Positions 1-9,165 are shown, numbered from the stretch's first letter. The stretch: DNA of 14,647 nucleotides from Thiolapillus brandeum (GCA_011051425.1 DRLF01000249.1:1-14647), one strand, 5' to 3'. Numbers and translations are program-made. The notes: a model not told the origin generated them from the sequence alone.

Positions 1-1
1 G

Positions 2-694
2 CAGGATCACGGCTGCCTGAGCATCGTGGATGCCGTGACCTCCCTGGGCGGCACGCCGGTCAAGGTGGACGAATGGGGTGCAGACGCCATCTATTCCGGT
101 ACCCAGAAATGCCTGTCCTGCGTGCCCGGCCTGTCTCCCGTGAGCTTCAGCGACAGGGCGCTTGAGGTGATCAGGAACCGCAAATCACCGGTGCAGAGCT
201 GGTTCCTGGACCTGAACCTGGTCATGGGCTACTGGGGCAGTGGCGCCCAGCGCACCTATCACCATACGGCGCCGGTGAATTCCCTCTACGCCCTGCATGA
301 ATCCCTGCGCATTCTCCAGGAAGAAGGACTGGAGAACGCCTGGGCGCGCCATGAGAAAAACCACCTGGCGCTGAAGGCAGGGCTGGAAGCCATGGGTATC
401 GGTTTCATCGTTAAAGAAGGTGACCGTCTGCCCCAGCTCAATGCTGTCACCGTACCCGAAGGCGTGGACGAGGCTGCCGTGCGCAAGGCGCTGCTGGAGG
501 ATTTCAACCTGGAGATCGGCGCCGGTCTCGGCGCCCTGGCAGGCAAGGTCTGGCGCATCGGCCTCATGGGTCATGCCAGCAACCAGAAGAACGTGATGCT
601 GTGCCTGTCAGCCCTCGAAGCCGTGCTGGGACAGATGAAAGCGCCAATCACCAAGGGCGTGGCCCTGGATGCGGCGATGGCGGTTTATGCCTGA
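2..694 (+). CDS. Class V aminotransferase, alanine/serine-glyoxylate type (5' end outside window)
   Basis: This is the C-terminal part (about 230 residues) of a PLP-dependent class V aminotransferase. The frame is open from the window edge, so the ATG at 26 is internal and the true start lies upstream. The PLP-binding lysine is visible in YSGTQKCLSCVPGLSP, preceded by VDAVTSLGGTP and followed by SFSDRA, YHHTAPVNSLYALHESL and the C-terminal GLGALAGKVWRIGLMG block. This order matches the family of human AGXT (alanine-glyoxylate aminotransferase) and bacterial alanine- or serine-glyoxylate aminotransferases of about 390 residues. By family, it should move an amino group from alanine or serine to glyoxylate, forming glycine, in the cytoplasm. 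Sequence alone does not decide the amino donor. It is the only + strand gene and converges on the giant exported-protein gene. Family assignment is strong; exact substrate is open. Confidence 0.93.
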   Translation, partial: QDHGCLSIVDAVTSLGGTPVKVDEWGADAIYSGTQKCLSCVPGLSPVSFSDRALEVIRNRKSPVQSWFLDLNLVMGYWGSGAQRTYHHTAPVNSLYALHESLRILQEEGLENAWARHEKNHLALKAGLEAMGIGFIVKEGDRLPQLNAVTVPEGVDEAAVRKALLEDFNLEIGAGLGALAGKVWRIGLMGHASNQKNVMLCLSALEAVLGQMKAPITKGVALDAAMAVYA

Positions 695-707
695 TATTCC
701 CTTCCCC

Positions 708-732
708 AATGGCAGCGGGGCTTGCTGCCGTT
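708..732. terminator. Hairpin between convergent genes, possible bidirectional terminator
   Basis: A perfect 6-bp stem GGCAGC/GCTGCC (711-716 and 724-729) with a 7-nt loop can extend to 9 bp through AAT/GTT with one G-T wobble. It lies just after the aminotransferase stop (692-694) and just beyond the stop of the opposing gene (742-744), where a shared terminator would sit. Neither strand has a clear T-run after the stem, so intrinsic termination is uncertain. Confidence 0.45.
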
Positions 733-741
733 GGCGGTTGT

Positions 742-3700
742 TCAGGGGTTGCTGAAGTACCAGAGATCGGTCCCAATTACAGCATAGAGATTACCCCCGC
801 TGCCCCACATATCGCCAACAGCACTCAACGTATCAGGAGAAATATCCGTCCAGATATCACCAGACAGTTTGAAGACCAAGGCATCCCACTGATTAGCGCC
901 ATAAACATACAAATTGCCACCGGATTCTGTGATACCGTAGAAAGCATAACCCGCTTGTCCGCTGAGAGGATGGGTCATTTCTGTCACGCCCTGACCATCT
1001 ACCCAGCGATAGATTTTCTCCCCTTCCACGCCATAGACGGTGCCCGGCGATGCGCCTGCGGGTGTGCCGCGGATAAACTTAGCGGGGAAATCATCGAGGG
1101 TGCGGGCCTTCCAGCTTCCTGCGTCGTTGTAATGGTAGCGTACCCGTTGCTTGCCCAGACCATTACTCCAGTAGGCTTCGTAATAGTGATCTGCATCCGG
1201 CCCCCACAAGTCCGTGTTTTCATCTCCGGTGCCGGGGTTATAGTAAAACCAGCTTCCGTTGAGATAATTGATGCTTCGATTTCCCCGCGCTCTGGCGATA
1301 ATGGTATTGCCTTCGGACCATATGTTTACACCATCGAAAGAGGTTGTCTTGTCAGCAGGAATATTCAATGACTGCCAGCTGTTGCCATCAGTCTTCAGAA
1401 TACCCACTTTGCCATCTTCTCTTACCAGAGCGACGTCGCCATACAAATCCCAAATCGGACCGGTATTGGCAGGAGAGGACATGGTGGTGAAGTTATTACC
1501 ATCAAAGCGGTAAATCTTATCTCCTGCCACACGCGAGAAATAGACGTCACTTTGGGATATGCCACTTACCTTTGAAAAATAGCTGAGCCCTGAAGTATCG
1601 ATCTGTTTCCAGGTTCTTGGCGTGGCCGAATCCTCATCGGTTACAGTCAGTTCCGCCTCGGCGCTGCCCCAACCGGCCAGATAAGCCGAAATCGTGACAT
1701 TCTGGTCACCATCCACTATTCCGTCAGCGACACTTGTTACGGTGAAGCTGGCGCTGCTTTGCCCTGCCGGCAAGGTGACCGCTGCGGGTACATCGGCTTC
1801 CGTGACATCGTTGCTGTCCAGATACACTGACAAGGCATTCGTCAGATCGCCTGAACGGCTCAGGGTCGCGGTGGCTGTACTGCCTTCGGAAAGGCTGTTG
1901 ACCAACGTCAGGGTCAGTTCGCCCCCGGACAGCAGCACGCAATGCTCGGCGGAGTTTGGCGTTCTGGTGCTGTACTCGCCATAAGCCTGCATGCGGAAGC
2001 AGACATTCTTGCCTTTGGGCAGCCCGGACATGATAGTGCTCACGGTGTCGATACCATCCACACTCCTCTTCATAGTCCATGCGGGGTCGCCATCCACCTG
2101 CAGATAGATCTCGTAGCCCCTCATCTCCACGTCAAGGGATGAGGCATCAAAATTCCACTCGATAAGGCCGATACCGTCTCCCCGATCTTCGAAGCCGGTG
2201 ATCGTCGGAGCAACATTGGGTTGCTGGACGACCTTGATCTCCACCTCGCGGAAGGTGGAGCCGAGCGAACCGAAGCGCAAGCCTTCTGCTTTGCGGAAAC
2301 CGTTCTCGAACAGCAGCTTGTTCCGGTACACGCCTTTCTGCAGCTGGCCCGTATCCACTTCCACCACGACATAGGCTGATTCATTCTCCGCCAGCTCACC
2401 ATTGGAAGGGGAAACGCTGATGGCGGCATCGTCGCTGTACTGCACCGACCAGGGCAGCTTGCCCTTGCCAATGTTCTCGACGAGATAGCTCTTCTGCACC
2501 ACGGTCGGACTGGCGGGATCGACCAGCGTGTCGATATTCTCGCCGGACACCTTGAGGAAAGGCGGATCTTCGGCGCACTGACCGGTCAAATAGCCATGCG
2601 CGAGCAGATGTTCGAGTTTCAGGAAGAAAAATTCAAATGCCAGCCACTCATCAGCATTCTCCACACCCATCTTTTTCAAGAAAGCGCGCACCCCGCTTTC
2701 CACGTCGTTCAGATTCCAACGAAAGAATCCGTCGAAACCAAATTTCAGACTGTATTCGATGCCGTCATTACAACCCTGACCGGTAACGATATCCTCGTTC
2801 AATAGCGGGATACTGCCTTGCAGTTGCAGGTAGGATTGAGCGCCCAACTCCGGCCCCATCACGCCATATAGACGAAATTCCACGCCGGCTTCCACATATC
2901 CTTTGATCATCCCTTCGGCACTCAATGCCGGCTTGATGAAACTCCAGGAATCGGCAGGCGGCTCATAGATGGTTTTCAATCCCTTTACTCCACGTTTGTA
3001 AGCCACCCCCACACGGCGAGAGCTTTGTGCTGTCACGCCCGCTGTCAGGCTGGCTTTGAGCTCGGCATCCACTCCCAGATAGATGGATATTTCCGGCGTA
3101 ACCCATACTGGAAATACCCCTCCTACCAGAACAAAGTGGCTACCGATAGGAATGGTGGCCACTTTTGCCTTTATTTCCTTGCCCACCATGTCTTTCAGGT
3201 TGACAATGCCCTCGCCCATGAACTTGATGTCCAGTTGGCTCTTTTCCGACACCGTGAAATGGAAATCTTCCAGACCGCTGAACCAGCCGTAATTTCCCCC
3301 TACATCAGCTGTGATCTGAATATCTATGCTTCCCTGGGCGGTGATTTTTCCACCGTTCTTCTCCCACAGAACCACATTGAGTTCTCTCTTTACCTCGGAT
3401 ACATCAGAGGAGCGATCAGCCGCTCCACCCAGTTTCAGATGGAAGGTGGTGTCACGGGGATCGTTTGATGGTATGAGGCGAACACCTTCCAGCCCGGTGA
3501 ATGCGCTTTCATCAAAGGTTGCGGATGCTCTCATCGCTGACGGAGGTTGGTATCCGCGAAGGTCACCATTGGTGAAGGGCGCAGAAAACCCCCAGGTTCC
3601 CTTTGCGATGACATCCTTCAACGTGGCATCGAGCGTGGTCAGCCGATAAGTGGTGTTGTCAATTCTTTCGAACGTGGTGACCTTACGCAGAAATCCCCCA

Positions 3701-6700
3701 TCAGCAGTGGAACCGACGATGAAATCGCCGGTCTGCAGTTGTTGCAGAGAATCGATCAGTTCCGTATGCGAGGGCAGGATGTTCAGCAGCACTACATTGG
3801 TATCCAGCACCACGGCGGCTCCACTGAGATCATGCACGGCAGCATTCAGTTCGGTGCTCTTGTAGCCAAATTTGGCCATCACTTGGTGGCTGCGGTCCAG
3901 CGCCACCGAACACTCGGACAGATCTGAAGAGACCTGATCGCAGCCACTCCATCCCAAAATGCGGGTGCTGTCGATCGGAGTTGCAGTCAGCACCAGTTTT
4001 CCGGAAGGATTGCGAGCCAGCCAGGCAGCCGGCTTGTTATCTTTATATGGATCGAGCTCGCTGTAATTCCTGATTCCGCCAATGTCGCTGACCACCAGTC
4101 CCCGGCCGGACAGCACCACTTCGACCCGCACCTGATCATAACGGCTGTCGGTGCCGGGGTAGAGGGCGAAGGCGCTGCCAAATTTCATTTCCAGCAAGGC
4201 ATCCAGGAGATTGCTGTCTCCTGAGTGATGGGCACCAATGACGCTGTCACCGTTGGCGTCGGGCTCTATCAAAGCGTCATAATCGAAATTGAGGGACGAA
4301 CGGTGTGCCGGATCATGGGGCACGAAGGCATGAATATCGTGGTGATCCACAACACCATCCGCATTGATATCCTGAGTGATCAACGCGCGGGCCAGGTCAT
4401 CGAGACGGATATGCAGCTGAGTGGGCGCCACCTCGCCTATCAGCGACCGCGCAAACCGCCAGGCAAGATCAGTAAGGGCCGTTACACGCACATTGCCGTT
4501 GCGCCATTCTCTTGCCTTTGCCAGCCCGTAAAGCGTACCTTTGTTCGGCGTGGATGGGGTGTTGGTGTTGCCATCATCATCGGCATCGATGTCTCTGCCA
4601 CCGGAAGCGGCCACCAGTATCCATTCGTCGTCGGGTATCCCGTCCAGCAACAGCGCAAAGCGACCGGCAACGCTTACCTCGTCAGCAACCACGGTTTGCC
4701 ACGGGCCTTCCACCGGGTTTTCCAGATCGGACAGCCGGTAGGCGTGAATGCTCGCCCCCGAAAGTGAACCGAGCAGGGCCTGGTTCAGCGCCCCCACGCG
4801 GGCGGTGCTGCTGTTGATGCGCAAGGTGCTGCCGCTTGCCACCCTTACTGTGGGATTCAGAACCACAGCCGCAGCCGTCAGGGTGAGATGGGATACGTTA
4901 TCCAGGGTTACGGTTGGTCCCATGTTGATCTGATAATCTGCGGTGCAACTGCTGGTTTCAGCGCTGTAGTGTTTTCCTTCGATCTTTTTAATTGCGCCGC
5001 CACCAGAACAGCTTTCATTGCTGTTCTCTGGCGTGTGGGTGAAACTCACGCTGCAGTCTGTGGTAACCGGCCCGGTTGTATATTCGGCTCCGTTCCAGCT
5101 GCCAACCGGGCAGCTGCCGCCCACTGTCGTGTCGGTGCGGTAACCCGGATTGGCAGTCACCGTGAAGGTGGCGCTAGAATTCAGGGTCACTGTTGCCGAA
5201 CTCTTGTCCAGTACGCCATTGGCATCCACGCTGGCTGTGACCTGATAAGTGTCCTGAGAAAAAGATACTGTGACGGACTTGGCCGAGGCGATGGCGTTGA
5301 AGGTGCAGGTATTGGTGGCGCAGGCAGCGCTGTCTGGACCGCTCCAGGCAGTAACATAGCCGGTATCAGGCGTGGCCGTCAGCACCACATTTGCGCCTTG
5401 GCTGTAAGTTCCGGTACAAACGCCACCGGTGCTGGTGCAGGCGCTGATGGCGCCGCTGTTGGCGGAAACCGACCCATGGTCGCCGACGTTCACGGTTACC
5501 GGGTATGACTGCGTTTGTGAAAAGACGTAAGCAGCGCCGGATGTGCTGGCGTTGCCATCGGCAAATTGGGCGCCGACCAGAATCGCTGTGTTGCCGATCG
5601 CTACGCTGTAGCCGAACTGATCGTCGCTCGACGCATCGCCCGCCTCAAGCTTCCCGGTTTCGCCCCAGTTGTCCGCGCCTCCTTCGTTGCGGGAAAACCG
5701 GTAGGCTGCACCGGAACCCTTGGCACTTACGTCCTTGAGATAGGCGCCGACGACTGCCGTGTCGCCCGAAATGGCCACACTGTGTCCAAACCAGTCATCC
5801 GCCGTCCCGTCGCTGGCGAGCAGTTTGCTGACTTCACCCCAGGCATTGCTTCCTCCCTGATTGCGGGAAAAGATATAGGCGGCGCCGGACTGTGATCCCT
5901 TGTCGTCATTGAATTTGGCGCCGATGATTGCCGTATCCCCATCGATGCCGACGCTGATGCCGAAAAAATCCTCTGCCGCGCCATCGCTGGCCAGCAGTTT
6001 ACGGGTTTCGCCCCAGTTGTCCGCACCTCCGCTGTTGCGTTCGAAGATATAGGCAGAACCTGAGCCACTGCCGTTGTCGTTGTCGCGAAAGGCGCCGACG
6101 ATGATCGTATCGCCATCAATGGTAACACTGTGACCAAACTGACCATTAGCAGCGCTGTCGCTGCCAAGCAGTTTCCTGGATTCTCCCCAGTTGTTGCTCC
6201 CTCCCCGGTTGCGCGAGAAGACATAAACTGCGCCTTTGTCGGAAATGGTACCGTCGTCGTACCCCTTGGCGCCAACAACGGCAACATCACCACTGACAGA
6301 GACGCTCAGTCCAAAATAGTCGTCGCTGGAACCATCACTGGGCAGCAGTTTTTTTACCTGCCCCCAGTTATCCGTACCCCCCTGGTTGCGTGAAAAAATG
6401 TAGGCAGAGCCAGAGGCGGAGCCGTTGTCGTCATCCAGCCAGGCACCAACGATAATGGTGTCGCCACTAATGGCCACGCTTTCGCCAAAATAGTCTGCCG
6501 CGGCCCCGTCGGCGGGAAGCAGTTTTTTTACCTGCCCCCAGTTGCCGGCTCCTCCGCTGTTGCGGTAGAACAGATAGGCAGAACCGGACTGGCCACCGTT
6601 ATCACTGTCAGCATAGGCGCCGACGACCGCCCAGTCTCCGCTAATGGAAACGCTACGACCAAAACCATCCCCTATGGCTCCGTCGGTGGCAACCAGCTTG

Positions 6701-6864
6701 TTGTCCTGGCTGATGGCGCTGATGATGCTGTTCCGCTCCTGCTGTGACAGCCCTTCCTGTGTCTGGGCGAAGGCTTTGGACAAGGGTATCGCCATCAGGA
6801 AAGCGATCAGCAGGAAAGGGAGGGCGCATGCCCATCTGTTTTGATGGTCTTTGCAGATTTTCAT
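742..6864 (-). CDS. Giant exported multidomain protein with seven FG-GAP repeats (surface/adhesin-like)
   Basis: A protein of 2040 residues from the chosen ATG at 6864. In-frame ATGs at 6876 and 6939 are alternatives, and none has a strong ribosome site; 6864 gives the most normal signal peptide (basic start, hydrophobic core, SKAFA cleavage near residue 33). Domain order: seven FG-GAP repeats (FG-GAP_2 type, FG near 68, 126, 184, 243, 301, 359 and 417, period ~58) that should close a seven-bladed propeller; two Cys-containing InlB B-repeat-like domains (~453-612); dockerin-like DxNxDGxxDxxD calcium loop (832-843) with a second Asp/Asn loop near 869; a third InlB-like repeat (~911-1002); an unassigned segment (~1005-1095); a beta-rich core (~1105-1435); an ASH/BACON-like domain (~1435-1545); a fibronectin III-like domain (~1551-1643); Calx-beta (~1647-1743); and a C-terminal propeller-like region (~1747-2040). 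No RTX, LPXTG or autotransporter barrel is seen. Adhesion or ligand binding outside the inner membrane is inference. Confidence 0.9.
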   Translation of the reverse strand: MKICKDHQNRWACALPFLLIAFLMAIPLSKAFAQTQEGLSQQERNSIISAISQDNKLVATDGAIGDGFGRSVSISGDWAVVGAYADSDNGGQSGSAYLFYRNSGGAGNWGQVKKLLPADGAAADYFGESVAISGDTIIVGAWLDDDNGSASGSAYIFSRNQGGTDNWGQVKKLLPSDGSSDDYFGLSVSVSGDVAVVGAKGYDDGTISDKGAVYVFSRNRGGSNNWGESRKLLGSDSAANGQFGHSVTIDGDTIIVGAFRDNDNGSGSGSAYIFERNSGGADNWGETRKLLASDGAAEDFFGISVGIDGDTAIIGAKFNDDKGSQSGAAYIFSRNQGGSNAWGEVSKLLASDGTADDWFGHSVAISGDTAVVGAYLKDVSAKGSGAAYRFSRNEGGADNWGETGKLEAGDASSDDQFGYSVAIGNTAILVGAQFADGNASTSGAAYVFSQTQSYPVTVNVGDHGSVSANSGAISACTSTGGVCTGTYSQGANVVLTATPDTGYVTAWSGPDSAACATNTCTFNAIASAKSVTVSFSQDTYQVTASVDANGVLDKSSATVTLNSSATFTVTANPGYRTDTTVGGSCPVGSWNGAEYTTGPVTTDCSVSFTHTPENSNESCSGGGAIKKIEGKHYSAETSSCTADYQINMGPTVTLDNVSHLTLTAAAVVLNPTVRVASGSTLRINSSTARVGALNQALLGSLSGASIHAYRLSDLENPVEGPWQTVVADEVSVAGRFALLLDGIPDDEWILVAASGGRDIDADDDGNTNTPSTPNKGTLYGLAKAREWRNGNVRVTALTDLAWRFARSLIGEVAPTQLHIRLDDLARALITQDINADGVVDHHDIHAFVPHDPAHRSSLNFDYDALIEPDANGDSVIGAHHSGDSNLLDALLEMKFGSAFALYPGTDSRYDQVRVEVVLSGRGLVVSDIGGIRNYSELDPYKDNKPAAWLARNPSGKLVLTATPIDSTRILGWSGCDQVSSDLSECSVALDRSHQVMAKFGYKSTELNAAVHDLSGAAVVLDTNVVLLNILPSHTELIDSLQQLQTGDFIVGSTADGGFLRKVTTFERIDNTTYRLTTLDATLKDVIAKGTWGFSAPFTNGDLRGYQPPSAMRASATFDESAFTGLEGVRLIPSNDPRDTTFHLKLGGAADRSSDVSEVKRELNVVLWEKNGGKITAQGSIDIQITADVGGNYGWFSGLEDFHFTVSEKSQLDIKFMGEGIVNLKDMVGKEIKAKVATIPIGSHFVLVGGVFPVWVTPEISIYLGVDAELKASLTAGVTAQSSRRVGVAYKRGVKGLKTIYEPPADSWSFIKPALSAEGMIKGYVEAGVEFRLYGVMGPELGAQSYLQLQGSIPLLNEDIVTGQGCNDGIEYSLKFGFDGFFRWNLNDVESGVRAFLKKMGVENADEWLAFEFFFLKLEHLLAHGYLTGQCAEDPPFLKVSGENIDTLVDPASPTVVQKSYLVENIGKGKLPWSVQYSDDAAISVSPSNGELAENESAYVVVEVDTGQLQKGVYRNKLLFENGFRKAEGLRFGSLGSTFREVEIKVVQQPNVAPTITGFEDRGDGIGLIEWNFDASSLDVEMRGYEIYLQVDGDPAWTMKRSVDGIDTVSTIMSGLPKGKNVCFRMQAYGEYSTRTPNSAEHCVLLSGGELTLTLVNSLSEGSTATATLSRSGDLTNALSVYLDSNDVTEADVPAAVTLPAGQSSASFTVTSVADGIVDGDQNVTISAYLAGWGSAEAELTVTDEDSATPRTWKQIDTSGLSYFSKVSGISQSDVYFSRVAGDKIYRFDGNNFTTMSSPANTGPIWDLYGDVALVREDGKVGILKTDGNSWQSLNIPADKTTSFDGVNIWSEGNTIIARARGNRSINYLNGSWFYYNPGTGDENTDLWGPDADHYYEAYWSNGLGKQRVRYHYNDAGSWKARTLDDFPAKFIRGTPAGASPGTVYGVEGEKIYRWVDGQGVTEMTHPLSGQAGYAFYGITESGGNLYVYGANQWDALVFKLSGDIWTDISPDTLSAVGDMWGSGGNLYAVIGTDLWYFSNP

Positions 6865-7000
6865 GTCTTTATCCATTACGCAACAAACTGTTTCGAAGGT
6901 GGCAGGAAAGTGGCCGAACCGGGAAGTTTCTTGCTTCATCGGTATGCACCGGTAATTCCCATGATTCCCTCGTCGCCTTATTGTGCTCCAGTAAAGGTAA

Positions 7001-7022
7001 GGTAATTGAAGGCTCTATTACC
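7001..7022. promoter_or_regulatory. Inverted repeat GGTAAT-N10-ATTACC, candidate operator
   Basis: Perfect 6-bp arms (7001-7006 and 7017-7022) are separated by 10 nt, a one-helical-turn layout typical of dimeric regulator sites. Further GGTAA copies lie nearby at 6951 and 6996. It is about 140 nt upstream of the giant gene's start. I cannot assign a regulator; a leader RNA stem is an alternative. Confidence 0.35.
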
Positions 7023-7175
7023 ATAAACGATACCAGGCCGGAATTTGGCTCAAATTTTTCACGAAGGCGGTGTTTCAATATATCTGTATGCAGGATTGAA
7101 AGCAGAGAAATGATGCGGTGAAGGTGTGACGGTAGACCAAAGAACGCTGCAGATAGCGAATTATGGCGACAGTTT

Positions 7176-7201
7176 ATGTGAAAATCGCCGTCATTTTACA
7201 T
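7176..7201. promoter_or_regulatory. Inverted repeat ATGTGAAAAT-N7-ATTTTACAT, candidate operator
   Basis: Arms of 10 and 9 nt match except for one extra G in the left arm. The AT-rich arms and 7-nt centre resemble a protein-binding dyad more than a terminator, because the loop is GC-rich and no T-run follows. It lies in the long gap before the giant gene. The regulator is unknown. Confidence 0.35.
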
Positions 7202-7312
7202 GAAGGTTCGAGAAGACCAGGGAGACGCGCGTGACAGGTGCTTTACAGGTCGAAAAAATGCAATTCATGGATAAGCAGGCTGAATATGCCAGTATAAAAG
7301 CGTTCCGGCATG

Positions 7313-7327
7313 AAAACGGGTTTCCCG
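7313..7327 (-). terminator. Weak hairpin after the diguanylate cyclase gene
   Basis: On the - strand a 4-bp stem CGGG/CCCG with an AAA loop (7317-7327) is followed by TTTT, about 50 nt after the diguanylate cyclase stop. The stem is short, so termination here would be weak; position and T-run are the only support. Confidence 0.3.
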
Positions 7328-7379
7328 AATTTTAATGAGGATCGCTGCTGTTCGAGCAGGGTCATTAACGCTGTTTTTG

Positions 7380-9107
7380 TCAGGTGGCCATTTGTGCTTC
7401 CATGTTGGCGGTATCACCCGCCTCTCCGAAAAAGACGCGGTTTCGCCCTTCTTCCTTGGCACGGTAAAGATAGCTGTCGGCGTATCTGATCAGTTCTTCC
7501 ATGCCGATATCCCGGGCGTGAACATGGGCTACGCCAAAACTTGCTGTCAGGGGCAGGTCTGTGAGGCCTGTTTCCATGCGGATGAGGGACTGGCGCAGGC
7601 GCTCTGCAATATGCGTGGCTTTGGAAAGGCCTGTTTCCGGCAGAAACAGGATGAACTCTTCCCCTCCCCATCGGGCCAGAACATCTCCTGCCCTGGCGCT
7701 GGAATTCAGCATAGAGGCAGTCTGCTGAAGTACCTGGTCTCCGCTGGCATGGCCATGGCGGTCGTTTACGCGCTTGAACTGGTCTAGGTCCATGAGAATG
7801 ACAGACATATGATGCTGATTCCGCAATCCGGTATGCCAAAGCGGGCTGACCAGTTGCTGAAAGCCCCGGCGATTCCATATGCCGGTCAAATGATCGATGT
7901 TGGCCAGCTTTTCTGCCAGGAACTTCTCGTTCTGCAGGATGCGGAACTGGTCGGCAAGGGCAAACGCCAGCAGAACAGCATCCACAAGCATGGCAATTTC
8001 TGTGATGTGAATGCCGAAATCCCCCCAGTCCAGCGCGTTCAGTACAATGAGTACCGACAGGGAAATGGCGCTGGTGTGGGTAATGGACGCAGCAAGGAAG
8101 TATTTCGCCGAGGGTACGCCGGCGCGCCAGGACAATACTCCCAGAAACATCATGCCCAGGGAAAACAGGATAAGAAATGCCATGGCTACTTTCATCGCCA
8201 GCCCCTGTACACCGAGAATGACCGACAGGACTGTCAGCAGACTGACAAGCAGGCCTGCGGCAACGATGGCTTTGTACAGGCGCGGAAAACGTTGCCGCGT
8301 ATCCAGAAAGCTGGTTGCAAAAGCCAGACCGAAGAGGCAGAAGACAATAACCAGTACAGGGTTGGCCCAGTGTTGCACCCCGGGATGATCCGGCCAGAGA
8401 TACTGGTAGGCATGCCCGGTATACGCCAGGTTGGCGAACAGGAAACTGAGAAGATAGGCTGAATAGAACAGGTATCTCGTGCTTCTGAGATTGAAGAAAA
8501 GTACCAGGTTGTAGACCAGGAGAACGACCAGGCCCCCGTACAGAATGCCATACCAGTGGGCACTGCCCATTTCCCTCGAATAAAATTGCTCAGAGGTTGA
8601 GAAATACAGGGGCAACACCATGGCTTCGGCTGTTTCTGCACGGATGTAGAGTGTGGTAAGCCCCGGCGCATAGGCGTGGTCGAAGGCAAAGTAACGGGTT
8701 TTGAGCGGGCGCTGACTGAAAGGCAGGTTGTCTCCGGTGTGCCAGTGCTGTACCAGTCTGTCCTCCCGGACAACGTAGAAGTCCACCACATCCACCCAGG
8801 TACGTTCCAGGGAAAGCCTTCTTGCGGCCGGTTTGCCAGTCCTGTTTTGCACCTGCAGGCGCAGCCAGACGGGCTGTGTGGTGATGCCGAATCTCGGAAC
8901 TGCCCTGGATGAAGCGTGAAATCTGCCCCCGGCATAGGCAGCCATGGCCTGGTCCAGGCTGAGTCTGTCACCGGATTCCTGAAGGTAAGTCAGTGATTTG
9001 CCTACCGGGTTGGGATGCTGTGCAGAGACGTCCAGCGGTTCGGCAATGGCATGCGCCGCCGCAAGACAGAACAGCAAAGGGAAAAAAAGGAGGATAAGAC
9101 GCTTCAT
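7380..9107 (-). CDS. 7TMR-DISM membrane receptor with GGDEF domain (diguanylate cyclase)
   Basis: A 575-residue inner-membrane protein predicted to make cyclic-di-GMP from two GTP. A signal peptide (about residues 1-22, ending AHAIA) leads into a periplasmic 7TMR-DISMED2-type sensor domain (~40-175). Seven hydrophobic segments follow (roughly 184-206, 212-229, 249-267, 278-299, 304-323, 336-356 and 368-386), the 7TMR-DISM_7TM pattern. The cytoplasmic GGDEF domain begins near DHLTGIWNRRG (405) and carries the active-site GGEEF (481-485). An inhibitory I-site RAGD (472-475) lies exactly five residues before it, so product inhibition is likely. The ligand of the periplasmic domain is unknown; in this family it is often proposed to be a carbohydrate. 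The start is set by the signal peptide; I see no clear ribosome site. The PilZ gene lies 112 nt upstream on the same strand, so the two may be cotranscribed. Confidence 0.95.
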   Translation of the reverse strand: MKRLILLFFPLLFCLAAAHAIAEPLDVSAQHPNPVGKSLTYLQESGDRLSLDQAMAAYAGGRFHASSRAVPRFGITTQPVWLRLQVQNRTGKPAARRLSLERTWVDVVDFYVVREDRLVQHWHTGDNLPFSQRPLKTRYFAFDHAYAPGLTTLYIRAETAEAMVLPLYFSTSEQFYSREMGSAHWYGILYGGLVVLLVYNLVLFFNLRSTRYLFYSAYLLSFLFANLAYTGHAYQYLWPDHPGVQHWANPVLVIVFCLFGLAFATSFLDTRQRFPRLYKAIVAAGLLVSLLTVLSVILGVQGLAMKVAMAFLILFSLGMMFLGVLSWRAGVPSAKYFLAASITHTSAISLSVLIVLNALDWGDFGIHITEIAMLVDAVLLAFALADQFRILQNEKFLAEKLANIDHLTGIWNRRGFQQLVSPLWHTGLRNQHHMSVILMDLDQFKRVNDRHGHASGDQVLQQTASMLNSSARAGDVLARWGGEEFILFLPETGLSKATHIAERLRQSLIRMETGLTDLPLTASFGVAHVHARDIGMEELIRYADSYLYRAKEEGRNRVFFGEAGDTANMEAQMAT

Positions 9108-9159
9108 TGTGCAGATAGAGCAGGTTTGTCAGCAGCCGGTGTTGATGATCCAGACAGCA

Positions 9160-9165
9160 AGTATA
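9160..9165 (-). promoter_or_regulatory. Possible -10 box before the diguanylate cyclase gene
   Basis: On the - strand TATACT (5 of 6 matches to TATAAT) lies about 53 nt before the ATG at 9107. The bases 17 nt further upstream (GGGAAC) do not resemble a -35 box. The site would allow expression of the cyclase independently of the PilZ gene, but support is thin. Confidence 0.22.

Larger units (their letters stand above)
6865..7379. other. Long non-coding gap upstream of the giant gene
   Basis: About 515 nt with no convincing gene on either strand; short open frames here have no recognisable content. It is AT-richer than its flanks. On the - strand a TATATT element (complement of 7077-7082) could be a -10 box, but no good -35 accompanies it. 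Two inverted repeats (7001-7022 and 7176-7201) and a short GC hairpin (7317-7327) lie inside. It probably holds the promoter, control sites and long leader of the giant gene; an unrecognised small RNA cannot be excluded. Confidence 0.6.

Noticed and set aside
601..1371. A 256-codon + strand frame overlapping the aminotransferase end
   Set aside because: It overlaps the true aminotransferase frame and then runs antisense to the giant gene; no domain is seen.
4345..4440. Dockerin-like loop taken as evidence of a cellulosome component
   Set aside because: The DxNxDG loops are a general calcium-binding feature; no cohesin or glycoside hydrolase is present in the window.
4888..5508. A 206-codon + strand frame rich in Gly, Ala and Cys
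   Set aside because: It is antisense to the InlB-like repeat region of the giant gene; composition explains its length.
5500..6660. Regular ~175-nt spacing considered as a CRISPR or satellite array
   Set aside because: The spacing equals the 58-codon FG-GAP protein repeat, and most copies differ at many bases.
7809..8462. A 217-codon + strand frame
   Set aside because: It is antisense to the transmembrane part of the diguanylate cyclase, which has full family motifs.
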